Assembly (NCBI RefSeq): GCF_042094015.1
Contig: NZ_JBELDZ010000011.1
Location: 1 to 44,086 of the forward strand
Length of the DNA stretch: 44,086 bases
Reading direction: 5' to 3'
Source: Aurantibacter sp042094015
GTDB taxonomy: Bacteria > Bacteroidota > Bacteroidia > Flavobacteriales > Flavobacteriaceae
The translations under genes and the position numbers were made by a program. The notes under the pieces were generated by a model. That model saw only the letters and a program-made list of their open reading frames with translations, was not told where the DNA came from and made no database searches. Of the stretch, positions 1 to 8,639 are shown one piece after another; the stretch's first letter is position 1; each line of letters begins with the position of its first letter.

Positions 1-599
1 AAAATATTATGATTTTCAACTTGATCTAATTGATATTTAGAAAAAGTTAAACCAGATATTGTTAATGCAACTAAACCAATTGCTGCATATTTTAAATAAG
101 TTTTGTAACCATTAGTTTTTTTAAGTATTGGTATAACAGGACTTTCAACAATAGTTGTTTCTTTATTAGAAACAACAACTCTATTTACGTTTGTTGATGT
201 AAATTGAGACAATCCAAAAGATTCTGTTAAGTAATTTATACTATAATTAGGTGTAAAATCTATTTTAGATAAAGTATTAAGAGTTAACTCTCCTATATTC
301 TCAAAGTAAAGTACATCACCTTCAATTAAAGCAGATTTAAACCGTTGTACTTGCTTGCTAATTTTTTGGTTAGCAGCCTCAAATGGAATTTGCTCTACAT
401 CAGCAATATATCGAGCTAATAAACCATCATTGTTTTTTATTTGCTCGTTGAATAATAACGCCTTTTTAGGCGCAAAGAATGTGTTGTTGGTTGTATTAAT
501 TTCCGCTGAAACTCGTTGTGTTATAAAAGCACCAAATTCTGGTACTATTACGCAGTCGTATCTATATAATAAATCAGCTATGTAGTTCTGTAATTGCAT
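1..599 (-). CDS. HU-CCDC81 domain envelope protein, N-terminal part (runs off left edge)
   Basis: The reading frame starts at an ATG (complement of 597-599) and stays open for 199 codons to the edge. The first 130 or so residues match the pattern of the paired prokaryotic HU-CCDC81 domains found in Bacteroidota, with an opening MQLQNYIADLLYRYD and an EFGAF motif near residue 21. A variable linker follows, then one hydrophobic segment at about residues 171-188, so the protein is probably anchored in the inner membrane with its C-terminus in the periplasm. In known relatives that C-terminus ends in a peptidoglycan-binding SPOR domain, which would lie outside the window and is not seen here. It is divergent from dprA. 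The family role in the cell envelope is poorly defined. Confidence 0.8.
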   Translation of the reverse strand, partial: MQLQNYIADLLYRYDCVIVPEFGAFITQRVSAEINTTNNTFFAPKKALLFNEQIKNNDGLLARYIADVEQIPFEAANQKISKQVQRFKSALIEGDVLYFENIGELTLNTLSKIDFTPNYSINYLTESFGLSQFTSTNVNRVVVSNKETTIVESPVIPILKKTNGYKTYLKYAAIGLVALTISGLTFSKYQLDQVENHNI

Positions 600-604
600 C
601 TATA

Positions 605-612
605 CAAAGTTA
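605..612 (-). promoter_or_regulatory. Possible -7 box for the HU-CCDC81 gene
   Basis: On the minus strand this reads TAACTTTG, a full match to the Bacteroidota -7 consensus TAnnTTTG. Only five bases separate it from the start codon at 599, so a transcript would be leaderless or nearly so. No good -33 TTG element is visible at the usual spacing. Confidence 0.35.
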
Positions 613-705
613 GACTTTTTTAAAAAAGATTAAAATTTCTTGTATATTAGTTATCAACACAAGGCCTTATTTTTTGCTTTGCGCTTCAAAATCAATCACC
701 TATCT

Positions 706-1809
706 ATGAAAAAAAATGAGCTTTTACATGCTTTAGCCTTACAACACGTATCTAAAATAGGAGATATTACCTCTAAAAAACTCATTTCACATTGTGGTTC
801 TGCTGAAGCTGTGTTTAAAGAAAAGACTTCAAATCTTTTAAAAATTGATGGTATAGGTTCTGTCACTATAAGTGATTTGCATAAATCAAACCATATAGAA
901 GCTGCTGAAAAAGAACTGCGTTTTATTGAAGAAAATAGTATTGCAGCTTTTTATTTTACAGATGAAGCTTATCCAGATAAGTTAAAGCATTGTATTGATG
1001 CACCATTAGTGTTATTTCAAAGAGGAAATGTAAACCTAAAACAACAACGCATTATCAGTATTGTTGGCGCAAGAAAAATTACCACAGCAGGAATAGCTTT
1101 TTGTGAGCGTTTAGTTGAAGAATTAGCGATTTACAATCCTGTAATTATTTCTGGTTTTGCTTATGGAACGGATATTACAGCACATAAGTCTGCTATAAAA
1201 CATAACCTACAGACTGTAGGTTGCTTAGCGCATGGTTTAAATCAAATCTATCCTAAAGTACATAAAAAGTATATGGTAGATGTTGAGAAAAATGGTGGAT
1301 TCTTAACCGATTTTTGGAGTAGTGCTACTTTTGATAGAAATAATTTTTTAAAACGAAATCGAATTATTGCAGGTATAAGCGAAACAACTATTGTTATAGA
1401 ATCTGCAGAAAAAGGCGGAAGCCTTGTAACTGCAGATATTGCTAATTCTTATAATATAGATGTATTTGCAGTTCCTGGACGCGTTACAGATTCCCAAAGT
1501 GTAGGTTGTAATAATTTAATAAAACAGAATAAAGCGCATTTATTATCTACACCATTAGATGTGCCTTATATTTTGAATTGGCAGTTAGAGGAGCTACAAA
1601 AGCCCGTAATACAAAAACAACTTTTTGTAGAATTAACTAAAGAAGAGCAAGTCGTTTACAACTTTTTAAAAACGAAGAACAAAGAATTATTAGATGTAAT
1701 TGCTATAGAATGCAAAATGCTAACCTATAAATTAGCTGGCATTTTAATTACTATGGAACTAAAAGGTGTGGTTAGACCTTTACCCGGTAAATTGTTTGAG
1801 GTGATTTAA
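706..1809 (+). CDS. dprA: DNA-processing protein DprA
   Basis: DprA binds single-stranded DNA and loads RecA during natural transformation; its wider role in non-competent bacteria is unclear. The 367-residue product has an N-terminal helix-hairpin-helix-like region (about 1-60), then a Rossmann-like core with GARK at 121-124, SGFAYGTD at 149-156 and the RNRIIAG segment near 217-223. A C-terminal winged-helix-like tail (about 312-367) follows. The frame is open from a TTG at 640, but the ATG at 706 is preferred because family homology begins there. The stop overlaps the convergent trpS stop by four bases (1806-1809), with no room for a terminator between them. Confidence 0.93.
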   Translation: MKKNELLHALALQHVSKIGDITSKKLISHCGSAEAVFKEKTSNLLKIDGIGSVTISDLHKSNHIEAAEKELRFIEENSIAAFYFTDEAYPDKLKHCIDAPLVLFQRGNVNLKQQRIISIVGARKITTAGIAFCERLVEELAIYNPVIISGFAYGTDITAHKSAIKHNLQTVGCLAHGLNQIYPKVHKKYMVDVEKNGGFLTDFWSSATFDRNNFLKRNRIIAGISETTIVIESAEKGGSLVTADIANSYNIDVFAVPGRVTDSQSVGCNNLIKQNKAHLLSTPLDVPYILNWQLEELQKPVIQKQLFVELTKEEQVVYNFLKTKNKELLDVIAIECKMLTYKLAGILITMELKGVVRPLPGKLFEVI

Positions 1810-2774
1810 TAACCTAATTTCTTTCTAACACGTTTAATTACACCATTACACACTAAACTTGCTTTGTTAGCTCCAATACTTAAAGCATCGTCAATTTCAT
1901 TAAGATTATCCATATAATGATTATAGCGTTCGCGTTGAGTTTCAAACTTAGTTAAAATTAGCTCATATAAAGCTTGTTTTGCATGTCCGTACCCGTAATT
2001 TCCATTTTCGTAATTGGCTTTCATACCTGTAACTTCTGCTTCAGAAGCTAATAAACTATATAAAGCAAAACAGTTACATGTTTTCCATTCTTTCGGATCT
2101 TCTAATGGTGTGCTATCTGTAGCAATACCCATTATTTGTTTACGTAATTTTTTCTCCGGTAAAAATATGTCAATAAAATTATTTTTACTCTTACTCATTT
2201 TAGAACCATCGGTTCCAGGAATTAATTTTGTTTCTTCTTGTATTTTAGCATCTGGCAACACAAAAGTATCGCCTAATTTTGCGTGAAAACGAGAAGCCAC
2301 ATCACGTGTCATCTCTATATGCTGTAATTGATCTTTACCTACAGGAATAATTTCAGCATCGTAAGCTAAAATATCTGCCGCCATAAGCATTGGATAAGAA
2401 AATAAACCACAATTTACATCTTCTAACCTATCTGCTTTATCTTTAAAACTATGTGCTAATGTTAAACGCTGGTATGGGAAGAAACAGCTTAAATACCAAG
2501 TTAATTCTGTTACTTGGGGAATATCACTTTGCCTATAAAAAACAGTTTTATCAATATCTAAACCAAAAGCAAGCCAAACTGCAGCCGTAGAATACGTGTT
2601 TTGTCTTAACGTTTCCGCATCTTTTATCTGAGTTAAAGAATGCATATCTGCAATAAACAAGAACGATTCGTTTGCTGGATTATTTGCCATATCTATGGCT
2701 GGAATTAATGCACCTAAAATGTTTCCTAAATGTGGTGTTCCTGTACTTTGTATTCCGGTAAGTATTCTTGACAT
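1806..2774 (-). CDS. trpS: Tryptophan--tRNA ligase
   Basis: This class I aminoacyl-tRNA synthetase charges tRNA-Trp in the cytoplasm. The 322-residue length is usual for bacterial TrpRS. The HIGH-type signature appears as HLGN at 15-18 after GTP, and the second signature is a perfect KMSKS at 192-196. GKDQ (146-149) is the tryptophan/ATP pocket segment typical of the family. The gene is convergent with dprA (four-base overlap of stop codons) and divergent from the acyltransferase gene at 2862. It appears to be transcribed alone. Confidence 0.97.
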   Translation of the reverse strand: MSRILTGIQSTGTPHLGNILGALIPAIDMANNPANESFLFIADMHSLTQIKDAETLRQNTYSTAAVWLAFGLDIDKTVFYRQSDIPQVTELTWYLSCFFPYQRLTLAHSFKDKADRLEDVNCGLFSYPMLMAADILAYDAEIIPVGKDQLQHIEMTRDVASRFHAKLGDTFVLPDAKIQEETKLIPGTDGSKMSKSKNNFIDIFLPEKKLRKQIMGIATDSTPLEDPKEWKTCNCFALYSLLASEAEVTGMKANYENGNYGYGHAKQALYELILTKFETQRERYNHYMDNLNEIDDALSIGANKASLVCNGVIKRVRKKLGY

Positions 2775-2793
2775 AATATTTATTTATACCTAG

Positions 2794-2801
2794 CAAAGGT
2801 A
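2794..2801 (-). promoter_or_regulatory. Possible -7 box for trpS
   Basis: The minus strand reads TACCTTTG, a full match to TAnnTTTG, 20 bases before the trpS start codon. No convincing -33 element was found, so this is a candidate only. Confidence 0.35.
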
Positions 2802-2847
2802 AATGAAAACAATAAAAAGATTAAAATTAATTGTCGATAAAATTAAT

Positions 2848-2855
2848 TAGATTTG
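2848..2855 (+). promoter_or_regulatory. Possible -7 box for the plsC-type gene
   Basis: TAGATTTG matches TAnnTTTG and ends six bases before the chosen ATG at 2862. The TTG inside the box (2853) would open the same frame, but its role as promoter makes it an unlikely start codon. A TTG at 2831-2833 is only 14 bases upstream, shorter than the usual spacing. Confidence 0.35.
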
Positions 2856-2861
2856 AAACTT

Positions 2862-3605
2862 ATGAAAGTACTTAAATATCCGTTTTGGCTTCTTTATCGT
2901 ATTTGGTTTTATGTGGTTATGGCAATTCCAATTTTAGTAATGTTTCCTTTGCTATTTATCTCTATACTTAAAGAAGCTTGGTATCCATTCTTTTTTAAAT
3001 TAGCACAAATTTGGGCGCGATTTATCCTGGTTTTTATGGGCTTTAAAACTAAAATAACTAAAGAGGAAACTACAGATATTTCTAAGAGTTATATGTTTAT
3101 TGCAAACCATACTTCTATGACGGATATTATGCTAATGCTAATAGCTGTTAAAAACCCTTTTGTATTTGTTGGTAAAGCTGAGTTGGCTAAAATTCCGCTT
3201 TTTGGTTTTTTCTATAAAAGAACGTGTATTTTAGTAGATCGGAATAATTCTAAAAGCCGACAAGCTGTTTTTTCTAGAGCACAAGAACGTTTAAAACAAG
3301 GCTTAAGTATTTGTATTTTCCCAGAAGGTTTAGTTCCTGAAGAACATATAGATTTAGCTGAATTTAAAGATGGTGCATTTAGGTTAGCAATAAATCATCA
3401 AATACCAATTGTGCCTTTAACATTTTATGACAACAAAAAACGTTTTTCTTATACTTTTTTTAGTGGTTCACCAGGAAGAATGAAAGTAAAAATGCATAGG
3501 TTTATCTCTACAGTAAGTTTAGAGTCTAAAGAAGATATTATTACTCTTCGAGAACAATCTAGAAGCGTTATTTATAATGAATTAATTAAAAAAAAAGCCC
3601 AATAA
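2862..3605 (+). CDS. plsC: 1-acyl-sn-glycerol-3-phosphate acyltransferase (PlsC family)
   Basis: The product is a membrane-bound acyltransferase expected to convert lysophosphatidate to phosphatidate in phospholipid synthesis. It has 247 residues from the ATG at 2862. A hydrophobic N-terminal region of about 45 residues anchors it in the membrane. The catalytic NHxxxxD motif is present (NHTSMTD), followed by the FPEG substrate motif in the second half. A TTG three codons upstream also opens the frame, but it overlaps a probable promoter box and was not chosen. The stop codon sits inside the stem of a bidirectional terminator. The PlsC family also includes ornithine-lipid and other acyltransferases, so the exact acceptor is inferred. 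Confidence 0.88.
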   Translation: MKVLKYPFWLLYRIWFYVVMAIPILVMFPLLFISILKEAWYPFFFKLAQIWARFILVFMGFKTKITKEETTDISKSYMFIANHTSMTDIMLMLIAVKNPFVFVGKAELAKIPLFGFFYKRTCILVDRNNSKSRQAVFSRAQERLKQGLSICIFPEGLVPEEHIDLAEFKDGAFRLAINHQIPIVPLTFYDNKKRFSYTFFSGSPGRMKVKMHRFISTVSLESKEDIITLREQSRSVIYNELIKKKAQ

Positions 3606-3632
3606 AAAATTAGTTTTTTATTGGGCTTTTTT
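3591..3632. terminator. Bidirectional terminator between plsC and accC
   Basis: A perfect 19-bp stem (3591-3609 with 3614-3632) surrounds a 4-base loop (TTAG). The A-run on one side and T-run on the other make it work in both directions, serving the convergent plsC and accC. The plsC stop codon (3603-3605) lies inside the left arm. Confidence 0.9.
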
Positions 3633-3639
3633 TAAATGA

Positions 3640-4986
3640 TTAATCTTCTTTTTGAATTACAAAATCTTCCATAAATTTAGTAGTGTAATTTCCAGAAATA
3701 TAATCAGGATGTTCCATTAATTGTCTATGGAAAGGAATAGTAGTTTTAATTCCTTCGATAACGAACTCATCTAAAGCACGTTTCATTTTACTAATAGCCT
3801 CTTCTCTAGATTGTGCTGTAGTGATTAACTTAGCAATCATAGAATCGTAATTAGGAGGAATAGAATAACCTGCATAAACATGTGTATCTAAACGAACACC
3901 ATGTCCGCCTGGTGCGTGTAATGTTGTGATTTTCCCTGGTGAAGGTCTAAAATCGTTAAAAGGATCTTCAGCATTTATTCTACACTCTATAGAGTGTAAT
4001 TGTGGTAAATAGTTTTTACCTGTAATTTTAACACCTGCGGCAACTAAAATCTGTTCACGGATTAAGTCAAAGTCTATAACTTGTTCTGTAATTGGATGTT
4101 CTACCTGAATACGTGTATTCATTTCCATAAAGTAGAAATTTCTATGCTTATCTACTAGAAATTCCACTGTACCAGCACCTTCATATTTAATAAATTCTGA
4201 TGCTTTGACTGCAGCTTCCCCCATTCTTTTACGTAAATCATCAGTCATAAATGGTGAAGGCACCTCTTCTGTTAATTTTTGATGACGACGTTGTACTGAA
4301 CAATCTCGTTCAGATAAATGACATGCTTTTCCAGATGAATCTCCGACAATTTGTATTTCTATATGTCGTGGCTCCTCAATTAGCTTTTCCATATACATAT
4401 CATCATTTCCAAAAGCAGCTTTAGATTCTGCACGAGCAGATTCCCAAGCGTTTTGTAAATCTTCTTCTTTCCAAACCGCACGCATTCCTTTTCCACCACC
4501 ACCAGCAGAAGCTTTTAGCATAACTGGATAACCGGTTTCTAAAGCAACTTTTTTACAATCTTCAAAAGTTTCAATAACTCCTTCACTTCCTGGTACACAA
4601 GGTACTCCGGCAGAAATCATTGTAGACTTGGCATTTGCTTTATCTCCCATGCGGTCTATCATCTCTGCTGAAGCACCAATAAATTTTATATCGTGTTCAG
4701 TACAAATTTTAGAAAACTTTGCATTTTCTGATAAAAAGCCATAGCCTGGGTGAATCGCATCCGCATTAGTAATTTCTGCTGCTGCAATAATATTAGGTAT
4801 TTTTAGGTAAGATTCATTACTTGGCGCTGGTCCAATGCAAACTGCTTCATCAGCAAATTTCACATGTAAGCTTTCTGCGTCCGCTGTTGAATAAACCGCG
4901 ACAGTTTTGATTCCCATTTCTTTACATGTACGAATTACACGTAAAGCAATTTCACCTCTATTTGCAATTAATATTTTTTTAAACAT
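3640..4986 (-). CDS. accC: Acetyl-CoA carboxylase, biotin carboxylase subunit
   Basis: AccC carboxylates the biotin carried by AccB, the first half-reaction of acetyl-CoA carboxylase, which makes malonyl-CoA for fatty-acid synthesis. The 448-residue length is standard. The N-terminal domain begins MFKKILIANRGEIA. The ATP-grasp glycine loop AGGGGKGM lies at 161-168 and the catalytic NTRIQVEHP segment at 290-298, followed by the C-terminal domain. The gene is downstream of accB with an 88-base gap, wider than the accB-fabH gap. A TAAATTTG box at 5031-5038 in that gap could give it some expression of its own. Confidence 0.97.
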   Translation of the reverse strand: MFKKILIANRGEIALRVIRTCKEMGIKTVAVYSTADAESLHVKFADEAVCIGPAPSNESYLKIPNIIAAAEITNADAIHPGYGFLSENAKFSKICTEHDIKFIGASAEMIDRMGDKANAKSTMISAGVPCVPGSEGVIETFEDCKKVALETGYPVMLKASAGGGGKGMRAVWKEEDLQNAWESARAESKAAFGNDDMYMEKLIEEPRHIEIQIVGDSSGKACHLSERDCSVQRRHQKLTEEVPSPFMTDDLRKRMGEAAVKASEFIKYEGAGTVEFLVDKHRNFYFMEMNTRIQVEHPITEQVIDFDLIREQILVAAGVKITGKNYLPQLHSIECRINAEDPFNDFRPSPGKITTLHAPGGHGVRLDTHVYAGYSIPPNYDSMIAKLITTAQSREEAISKMKRALDEFVIEGIKTTIPFHRQLMEHPDYISGNYTTKFMEDFVIQKED

Positions 4987-5030
4987 AGCTCTAAGTTTAA
5001 GGTTTTAAAAGTTTAAAGTGAAATTCACAT

Positions 5031-5038
5031 CAAATTTA
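5031..5038 (-). promoter_or_regulatory. Possible internal -7 box ahead of accC
   Basis: The minus strand reads TAAATTTG, matching TAnnTTTG, 45 bases before the accC start. It lies in the 88-base accB-accC gap. No -33 element is evident, and read-through from fabH-accB would serve equally well. Confidence 0.25.
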
Positions 5039-5074
5039 AGAGATTATAAATTTCAAAAAAGATTAAACTTTAAC

Positions 5075-5566
5075 CTAAGATGGGTCTACTAAAAATAATG
5101 GTTGGTCAAATTCTACTGGAGAAGAATCATCTACTAATATTTTAACAACTTTACCTGAAACTTCAGATTCAATTTCGTTAAATAATTTCATAGCTTCAAT
5201 AATACAAAGAACATCTCCTTCTGCTATAGTTTGACCAACTTCAACAAATAATGGCTTATCTGGAGATGGTTTTCTATAAAAAGTTCCAATAATTGGAGAT
5301 TTTACTGTAATAAATTTTGAATCTTCATTTTCTTCAGTTTTTACACCATCAGTTGCTGGTGGTGCAGCTGCAGGCATTGCTGCAGGAACTCCTGTTTGCG
5401 GCATTGCCATTTGTGGCATACTCATTGGCATTTGCTGCACAAAAGTAGTTTCAGTTTCTGAACCAGTTTTAATGGTTATTTTAACATCGTCTGTTTCAAG
5501 TTTAACTTCACTTGCACCAGATTTTGCAACGAATTTAATTAAGTTTTGAATGTCTTTTAAATCCAT
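5075..5566 (-). CDS. accB: Acetyl-CoA carboxylase, biotin carboxyl carrier protein
   Basis: AccB carries biotin between the carboxylase and transcarboxylase subunits of acetyl-CoA carboxylase. The 163-residue protein has a helical N-terminal part, a Met/Pro/Ala-rich flexible linker (about 45-72), and a C-terminal biotinyl/lipoyl domain. The biotinylation motif is EAMKL with the acceptor lysine at residue 127. It is followed by accC and preceded, 23 bases away, by fabH, so the three form a fatty-acid initiation block. The linker is richer in methionine than in the E. coli protein, which is common in this family. Confidence 0.96.
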   Translation of the reverse strand: MDLKDIQNLIKFVAKSGASEVKLETDDVKITIKTGSETETTFVQQMPMSMPQMAMPQTGVPAAMPAAAPPATDGVKTEENEDSKFITVKSPIIGTFYRKPSPDKPLFVEVGQTIAEGDVLCIIEAMKLFNEIESEVSGKVVKILVDDSSPVEFDQPLFLVDPS

Positions 5567-5589
5567 AATATTTATTTGTTAGTTTTTTG

Positions 5590-6588
5590 TTAGTTAGAAT
5601 TATAAGCCCACTTTAAATAAATTGAGCCCCATGTGAAACCGCCTCCAAAAGCAGCAAATATTAAGTTGTCTCCTTTTTTAAGGTTTTTTTCAAAATCAAA
5701 TAATAGCAAAGGTAAGGTAGCTGAAGTTGTATTTCCATATCTATGTATGTTTTTTAACACTTTTTCTTCAGGTAATTTCATTCTGTTGGATGCAGCATCT
5801 ATAATCCTTAGATTTGCTTGGTGAGGAACTAGCCAGTCAACATCTTCACCGGTAAGGTTGTTTCTTTCTAATATTTTAGAGCAAGCATCTGACATTTTTG
5901 ACACGGCATATTTAAATACTGTTTTGCCCTCTTGATGAACGAAATGTTTTCCTTCATCTATAGTTTTATGAGAAGCTGGTAATATTGATCCTCCAGCATC
6001 AATCTTTAAGAATTCTCTTCCAACTCCATCACTTCTTAAGTATTCATCTTGTAATCCTAAACCTTCTTGATTGGGTTCCAATAATACAGCTCCTGCTCCA
6101 TCGCCAAAAATAATACAAGTAGCTCTATCTGTATAGTCTATAATAGAAGACATTTTATCTGCACCGATAACTAGAATTTTTTTATAACGCTTCGATTCTA
6201 TAAAACTTGCTGCGGTTGATAACGCATATAAAAAACTTGAGCAAGCAGCTTGTAAATCATAAGAAAAAGCATTTACTGCACCTATTTTGGTTGCTGTATA
6301 TGCAGCTGTTGAAGCTACTGGAATATCAGGAGTGGTTGTAGCTACAATTACTAATTCTATCTCTTTTGGATTAATATTTTTTTTCGCTATTAAATCTTCT
6401 GCAGCTTTAATAGCCATATAAGAAGTTCCTTCGTTTTCGTTTTTAAGAATACGTCGTTCTTTAATACCAGTTCTGGATGTAATCCATTCATCATTAGTAT
6501 CAACCATACCTTCTAACACTTTATTAGAAAGTATAAAATCTGGAACATAACCGCCAACAGCAGTAATTGCTGCGCTAATTTTACTCAT
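5590..6588 (-). CDS. fabH: Beta-ketoacyl-ACP synthase III
   Basis: FabH condenses an acyl-CoA primer with malonyl-ACP to start fatty-acid elongation. The 332-residue protein has the thiolase fold with its Cys-His-Asn triad: Cys116 in the AACSS segment, His256 in VPHQAN and Asn286 in YGNTTSA. Flavobacteria make many iso-branched fatty acids, so a branched primer is plausible, but that cannot be read from the sequence. It leads the fabH-accB-accC block. A terminator at 6688-6713 separates it from the upstream rpmF. No plsX lies between rpmF and fabH, unlike the arrangement in many other bacteria. Confidence 0.95.
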   Translation of the reverse strand: MSKISAAITAVGGYVPDFILSNKVLEGMVDTNDEWITSRTGIKERRILKNENEGTSYMAIKAAEDLIAKKNINPKEIELVIVATTTPDIPVASTAAYTATKIGAVNAFSYDLQAACSSFLYALSTAASFIESKRYKKILVIGADKMSSIIDYTDRATCIIFGDGAGAVLLEPNQEGLGLQDEYLRSDGVGREFLKIDAGGSILPASHKTIDEGKHFVHQEGKTVFKYAVSKMSDACSKILERNNLTGEDVDWLVPHQANLRIIDAASNRMKLPEEKVLKNIHRYGNTTSATLPLLLFDFEKNLKKGDNLIFAAFGGGFTWGSIYLKWAYNSN

Positions 6589-6687
6589 AATTAAGGTTGT
6601 TTAATCTTATAAAGATTGTAATTTGTTTTAGATTGTAAAACAATGCAAAATAAGGTGTTTTTAACGTACATAAAAATTAATAACAAA

Positions 6688-6713
6688 AAAAACGCTCACA
6701 ATGGAGCGTTTTT
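6688..6713 (-). terminator. Terminator after rpmF
   Basis: A 10-bp stem (6688-6697 with 6704-6713) and a 6-base loop. On the minus strand it is followed by a run of eight T. It should end the DUF177-rpmF transcript before fabH, which implies fabH has its own promoter in 6589-6687, although no TAnnTTTG box was found there. Confidence 0.85.
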
Positions 6714-6730
6714 GTATGCGCGCATAATAG

Positions 6731-6934
6731 TTATGCTACGTTTTCTTCTGTAACAGAGTTGTCAATTAAAACTTGACCTCTGTGGTATAATTTACCTTCG
6801 AACCAGTGAGCTCTGTGATAAAGGTGAGCTTCTCCTGTTGTTGGGCAAGTTGCAACTTGTGGCGCTGTTGCTTTGTAATGTGTTCTTCTTTTATCTCTTC
6901 TTGTTCTTGAGATTTTTCTTTTAGGATGTGCCAT
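6731..6934 (-). CDS. rpmF: 50S ribosomal protein L32
   Basis: The 67-residue basic protein begins MAHPKRKISRTRRDKRR and continues with the HLYHRAHW segment, which identifies L32 of the large ribosomal subunit. Only one cysteine (in ATCPTTG) is visible, so this is a form lacking the full set of zinc-binding cysteines. It lies nine bases downstream of the DUF177 gene, the widely conserved DUF177-rpmF pairing, and is followed by a strong terminator. Confidence 0.97.
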   Translation of the reverse strand: MAHPKRKISRTRRDKRRTHYKATAPQVATCPTTGEAHLYHRAHWFEGKLYHRGQVLIDNSVTEENVA

Positions 6935-6943
6935 TTTATATTT

Positions 6944-7483
6944 TTATTTATCCGTTAATAGTTTTTTTAAAGAGTCCCATCTTGGGTCTGTACTTTCTTC
7001 TTCTTCCTTAATGTCTTTTAATTTAGGGCTAAGTTCTTCTAATTTAATTAATATTTCTGATTTTAAACTTCCATCTTCTATTCCTGGGTGTACTCGCTTT
7101 GTTGGTAATGCTAAAACAATTAATTCGTAAACATATTGTTTTATATCAATTTCGTATTCTCCATGTGGTAGAATTAAAATATCGATATTTTCGTCATTAA
7201 ATTCTTCACCAAAGTTAACCACTAAATCAAATTCGTTTTCAATTTCTTGATTAAATGGTTCGTTTGTAACGTCACAATTCAAATTTACAAGACCTTGAGC
7301 TTTAAAATTTAATTCTAAAAAAGTGGATTTCTTTTCTAAAAGTAAATCTACTTTTACTCTAGCGTTATTAAAATCATCATATTCAAAAAAATGTAAGAAC
7401 GTATTGTCTATTTCAAAATCAAAAAGATGCTTTCCAGCTTTTAATCCCACAAATGGAATAGTAAATTCTTTTAAATGCTTCAT
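6944..7483 (-). CDS. DUF177 (YceD-family) protein
   Basis: A 179-residue acidic protein of the DUF177/YceD family, encoded next to rpmF in very many bacteria. In plants and E. coli, relatives have been linked to 23S rRNA accumulation; a similar ribosome-assembly role here is inference. The frame is open from a GTG at 7489, but the ATG at 7483 is the better start. One cysteine is visible in the conserved central segment (NLNCDVT), where many relatives have a CxRC-type pair. The C-terminal tail is strongly charged (Glu/Lys/Asp), which is typical. Confidence 0.88.
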   Translation of the reverse strand: MKHLKEFTIPFVGLKAGKHLFDFEIDNTFLHFFEYDDFNNARVKVDLLLEKKSTFLELNFKAQGLVNLNCDVTNEPFNQEIENEFDLVVNFGEEFNDENIDILILPHGEYEIDIKQYVYELIVLALPTKRVHPGIEDGSLKSEILIKLEELSPKLKDIKEEEESTDPRWDSLKKLLTDK

Positions 7484-7505
7484 TATCACATCTATTTTGA
7501 GCCTG

Positions 7506-7513
7506 CAAATATA
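7506..7513 (-). promoter_or_regulatory. Possible -7 box for DUF177-rpmF
   Basis: The minus strand reads TATATTTG, matching TAnnTTTG, 22 bases ahead of the DUF177 ATG at 7483. It lies in the 74-base gap after pdxA and would let DUF177-rpmF be transcribed independently. The -33 position has no clear TTG. Confidence 0.35.
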
Positions 7514-7557
7514 TACTTATTATCTTTTAATAAAAAGATTTATAAACAATTTTTTGT

Positions 7558-8604
7558 TTATATCTTTCTCTTGTTACTTTTTAAAGGGTTTTGACTAAGC
7601 TCTGAATATAATTTTCTGTTTTTAAATAACTTAATACCTTCAAAAATGGCTTCATTAAACGAATTTATGTTTGCTATACCTTTTCCAGCTATTTCATATG
7701 CTGTTCCATGGTCTGGAGATGTTCTTATTTTACTTAAACCTGCTGTAAAATTAACGCCTTCACCAAATGAAAGTGTTTTAAATGGAATTAAACCTTGATC
7801 ATGGTAAGTTGCAATTATTGCATCGAAAGTTTTATATGTGTCTGAACCAAAAAAACTGTCTGCAGAATAAGGCCCATAAACTAATTTCCCACTATCTTTA
7901 ATTTTAATTAAGGTTGGCCTAAGAATTACATCATCTTCTTCTCCAATCACACCGTTGTCACCTGTATGAGGGTTTAATCCTAATACAGCAATTTTAGGTT
8001 TTGAAATTCCAAAATCTTGAACTAAAGTTTTATGAATGGTATCTATTTTTGAAATAATTAAATCAGGAGTGATTTTTGTTGCTACATTTTTAATTGCTAC
8101 GTGATCAGTTAAAAGCCCTACTCTTAAATTTCCTGCCGTTAAAAGCATTAAACTATCTCCTTCTAGCTCTTGGTTTAAATAATCTGTATGACCTGGAAAA
8201 TTAAATTCTTCAGATTGAATATTATGTTTGTTTATTGGAGCTGTAACTAAAACATCTATTAAGTCATCCTTCAAGGCTTTAGTGGCTTTTGTGAATGATT
8301 CAATCGCTATTTTACCAATTTTAGGGTTTTCTTCTCCAAAACTGATAGTAAAATCGTTGGAGTAGGTTTCGAATACATTAACCTTGTTTGGTGCTAATTT
8401 CTCTAAATCTTTTGTAAAATTAAAATGGGTATTTAAGTTTAAATGGTTTTTTACATAATTTACTGATTTTTGAGAGCCAAAAATCACAGGAGTACAAAAA
8501 TCAAACATTCTTGCGTCTTGAAAAATACGTAAAATAATTTCTAACCCGATCCCATTTAAATCCCCAACAGATAATCCTAAAACAACTTTTTTTATGTTAT
8601 TCAT
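7558..8604 (-). CDS. pdxA: 4-hydroxythreonine-4-phosphate dehydrogenase
   Basis: PdxA oxidises 4-phosphohydroxy-L-threonine in the DXP-dependent route to pyridoxal 5'-phosphate. The 348-residue product keeps the three metal-binding histidines: His168 (TDHVA), His213 (NPHTG) and His268 (TYHDQG). The substrate-binding FPGHTDY segment is at 136-142. The frame extends upstream to a TTG at 8637, but the ATG at 8604 is preferred because an AGAGGA purine run lies just before it and family homology starts at NNIKKVVLGLSVGD. It is divergent from ribE. PLP made here would serve enzymes such as Kbl further along the window. Confidence 0.94.
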   Translation of the reverse strand: MNNIKKVVLGLSVGDLNGIGLEIILRIFQDARMFDFCTPVIFGSQKSVNYVKNHLNLNTHFNFTKDLEKLAPNKVNVFETYSNDFTISFGEENPKIGKIAIESFTKATKALKDDLIDVLVTAPINKHNIQSEEFNFPGHTDYLNQELEGDSLMLLTAGNLRVGLLTDHVAIKNVATKITPDLIISKIDTIHKTLVQDFGISKPKIAVLGLNPHTGDNGVIGEEDDVILRPTLIKIKDSGKLVYGPYSADSFFGSDTYKTFDAIIATYHDQGLIPFKTLSFGEGVNFTAGLSKIRTSPDHGTAYEIAGKGIANINSFNEAIFEGIKLFKNRKLYSELSQNPLKSNKRKI

Positions 8605-8639
8605 TCCTCTTCTAACTAATGTTTGTAAATTTACCAAAG

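Noticed and set aside
355..585. A 76-codon plus-strand open frame
   Set aside because: It is antisense to the HU-CCDC81 protein, whose sequence is family-like; the plus product resembles nothing.
640..705. An upstream TTG start for dprA
   Set aside because: The 22 extra residues are not family-like; the ATG at 706 begins right where DprA similarity starts.
2014..2286. A 90-codon plus-strand open frame inside trpS
   Set aside because: Fully antisense to trpS, which has both aminoacyl-tRNA synthetase signatures.
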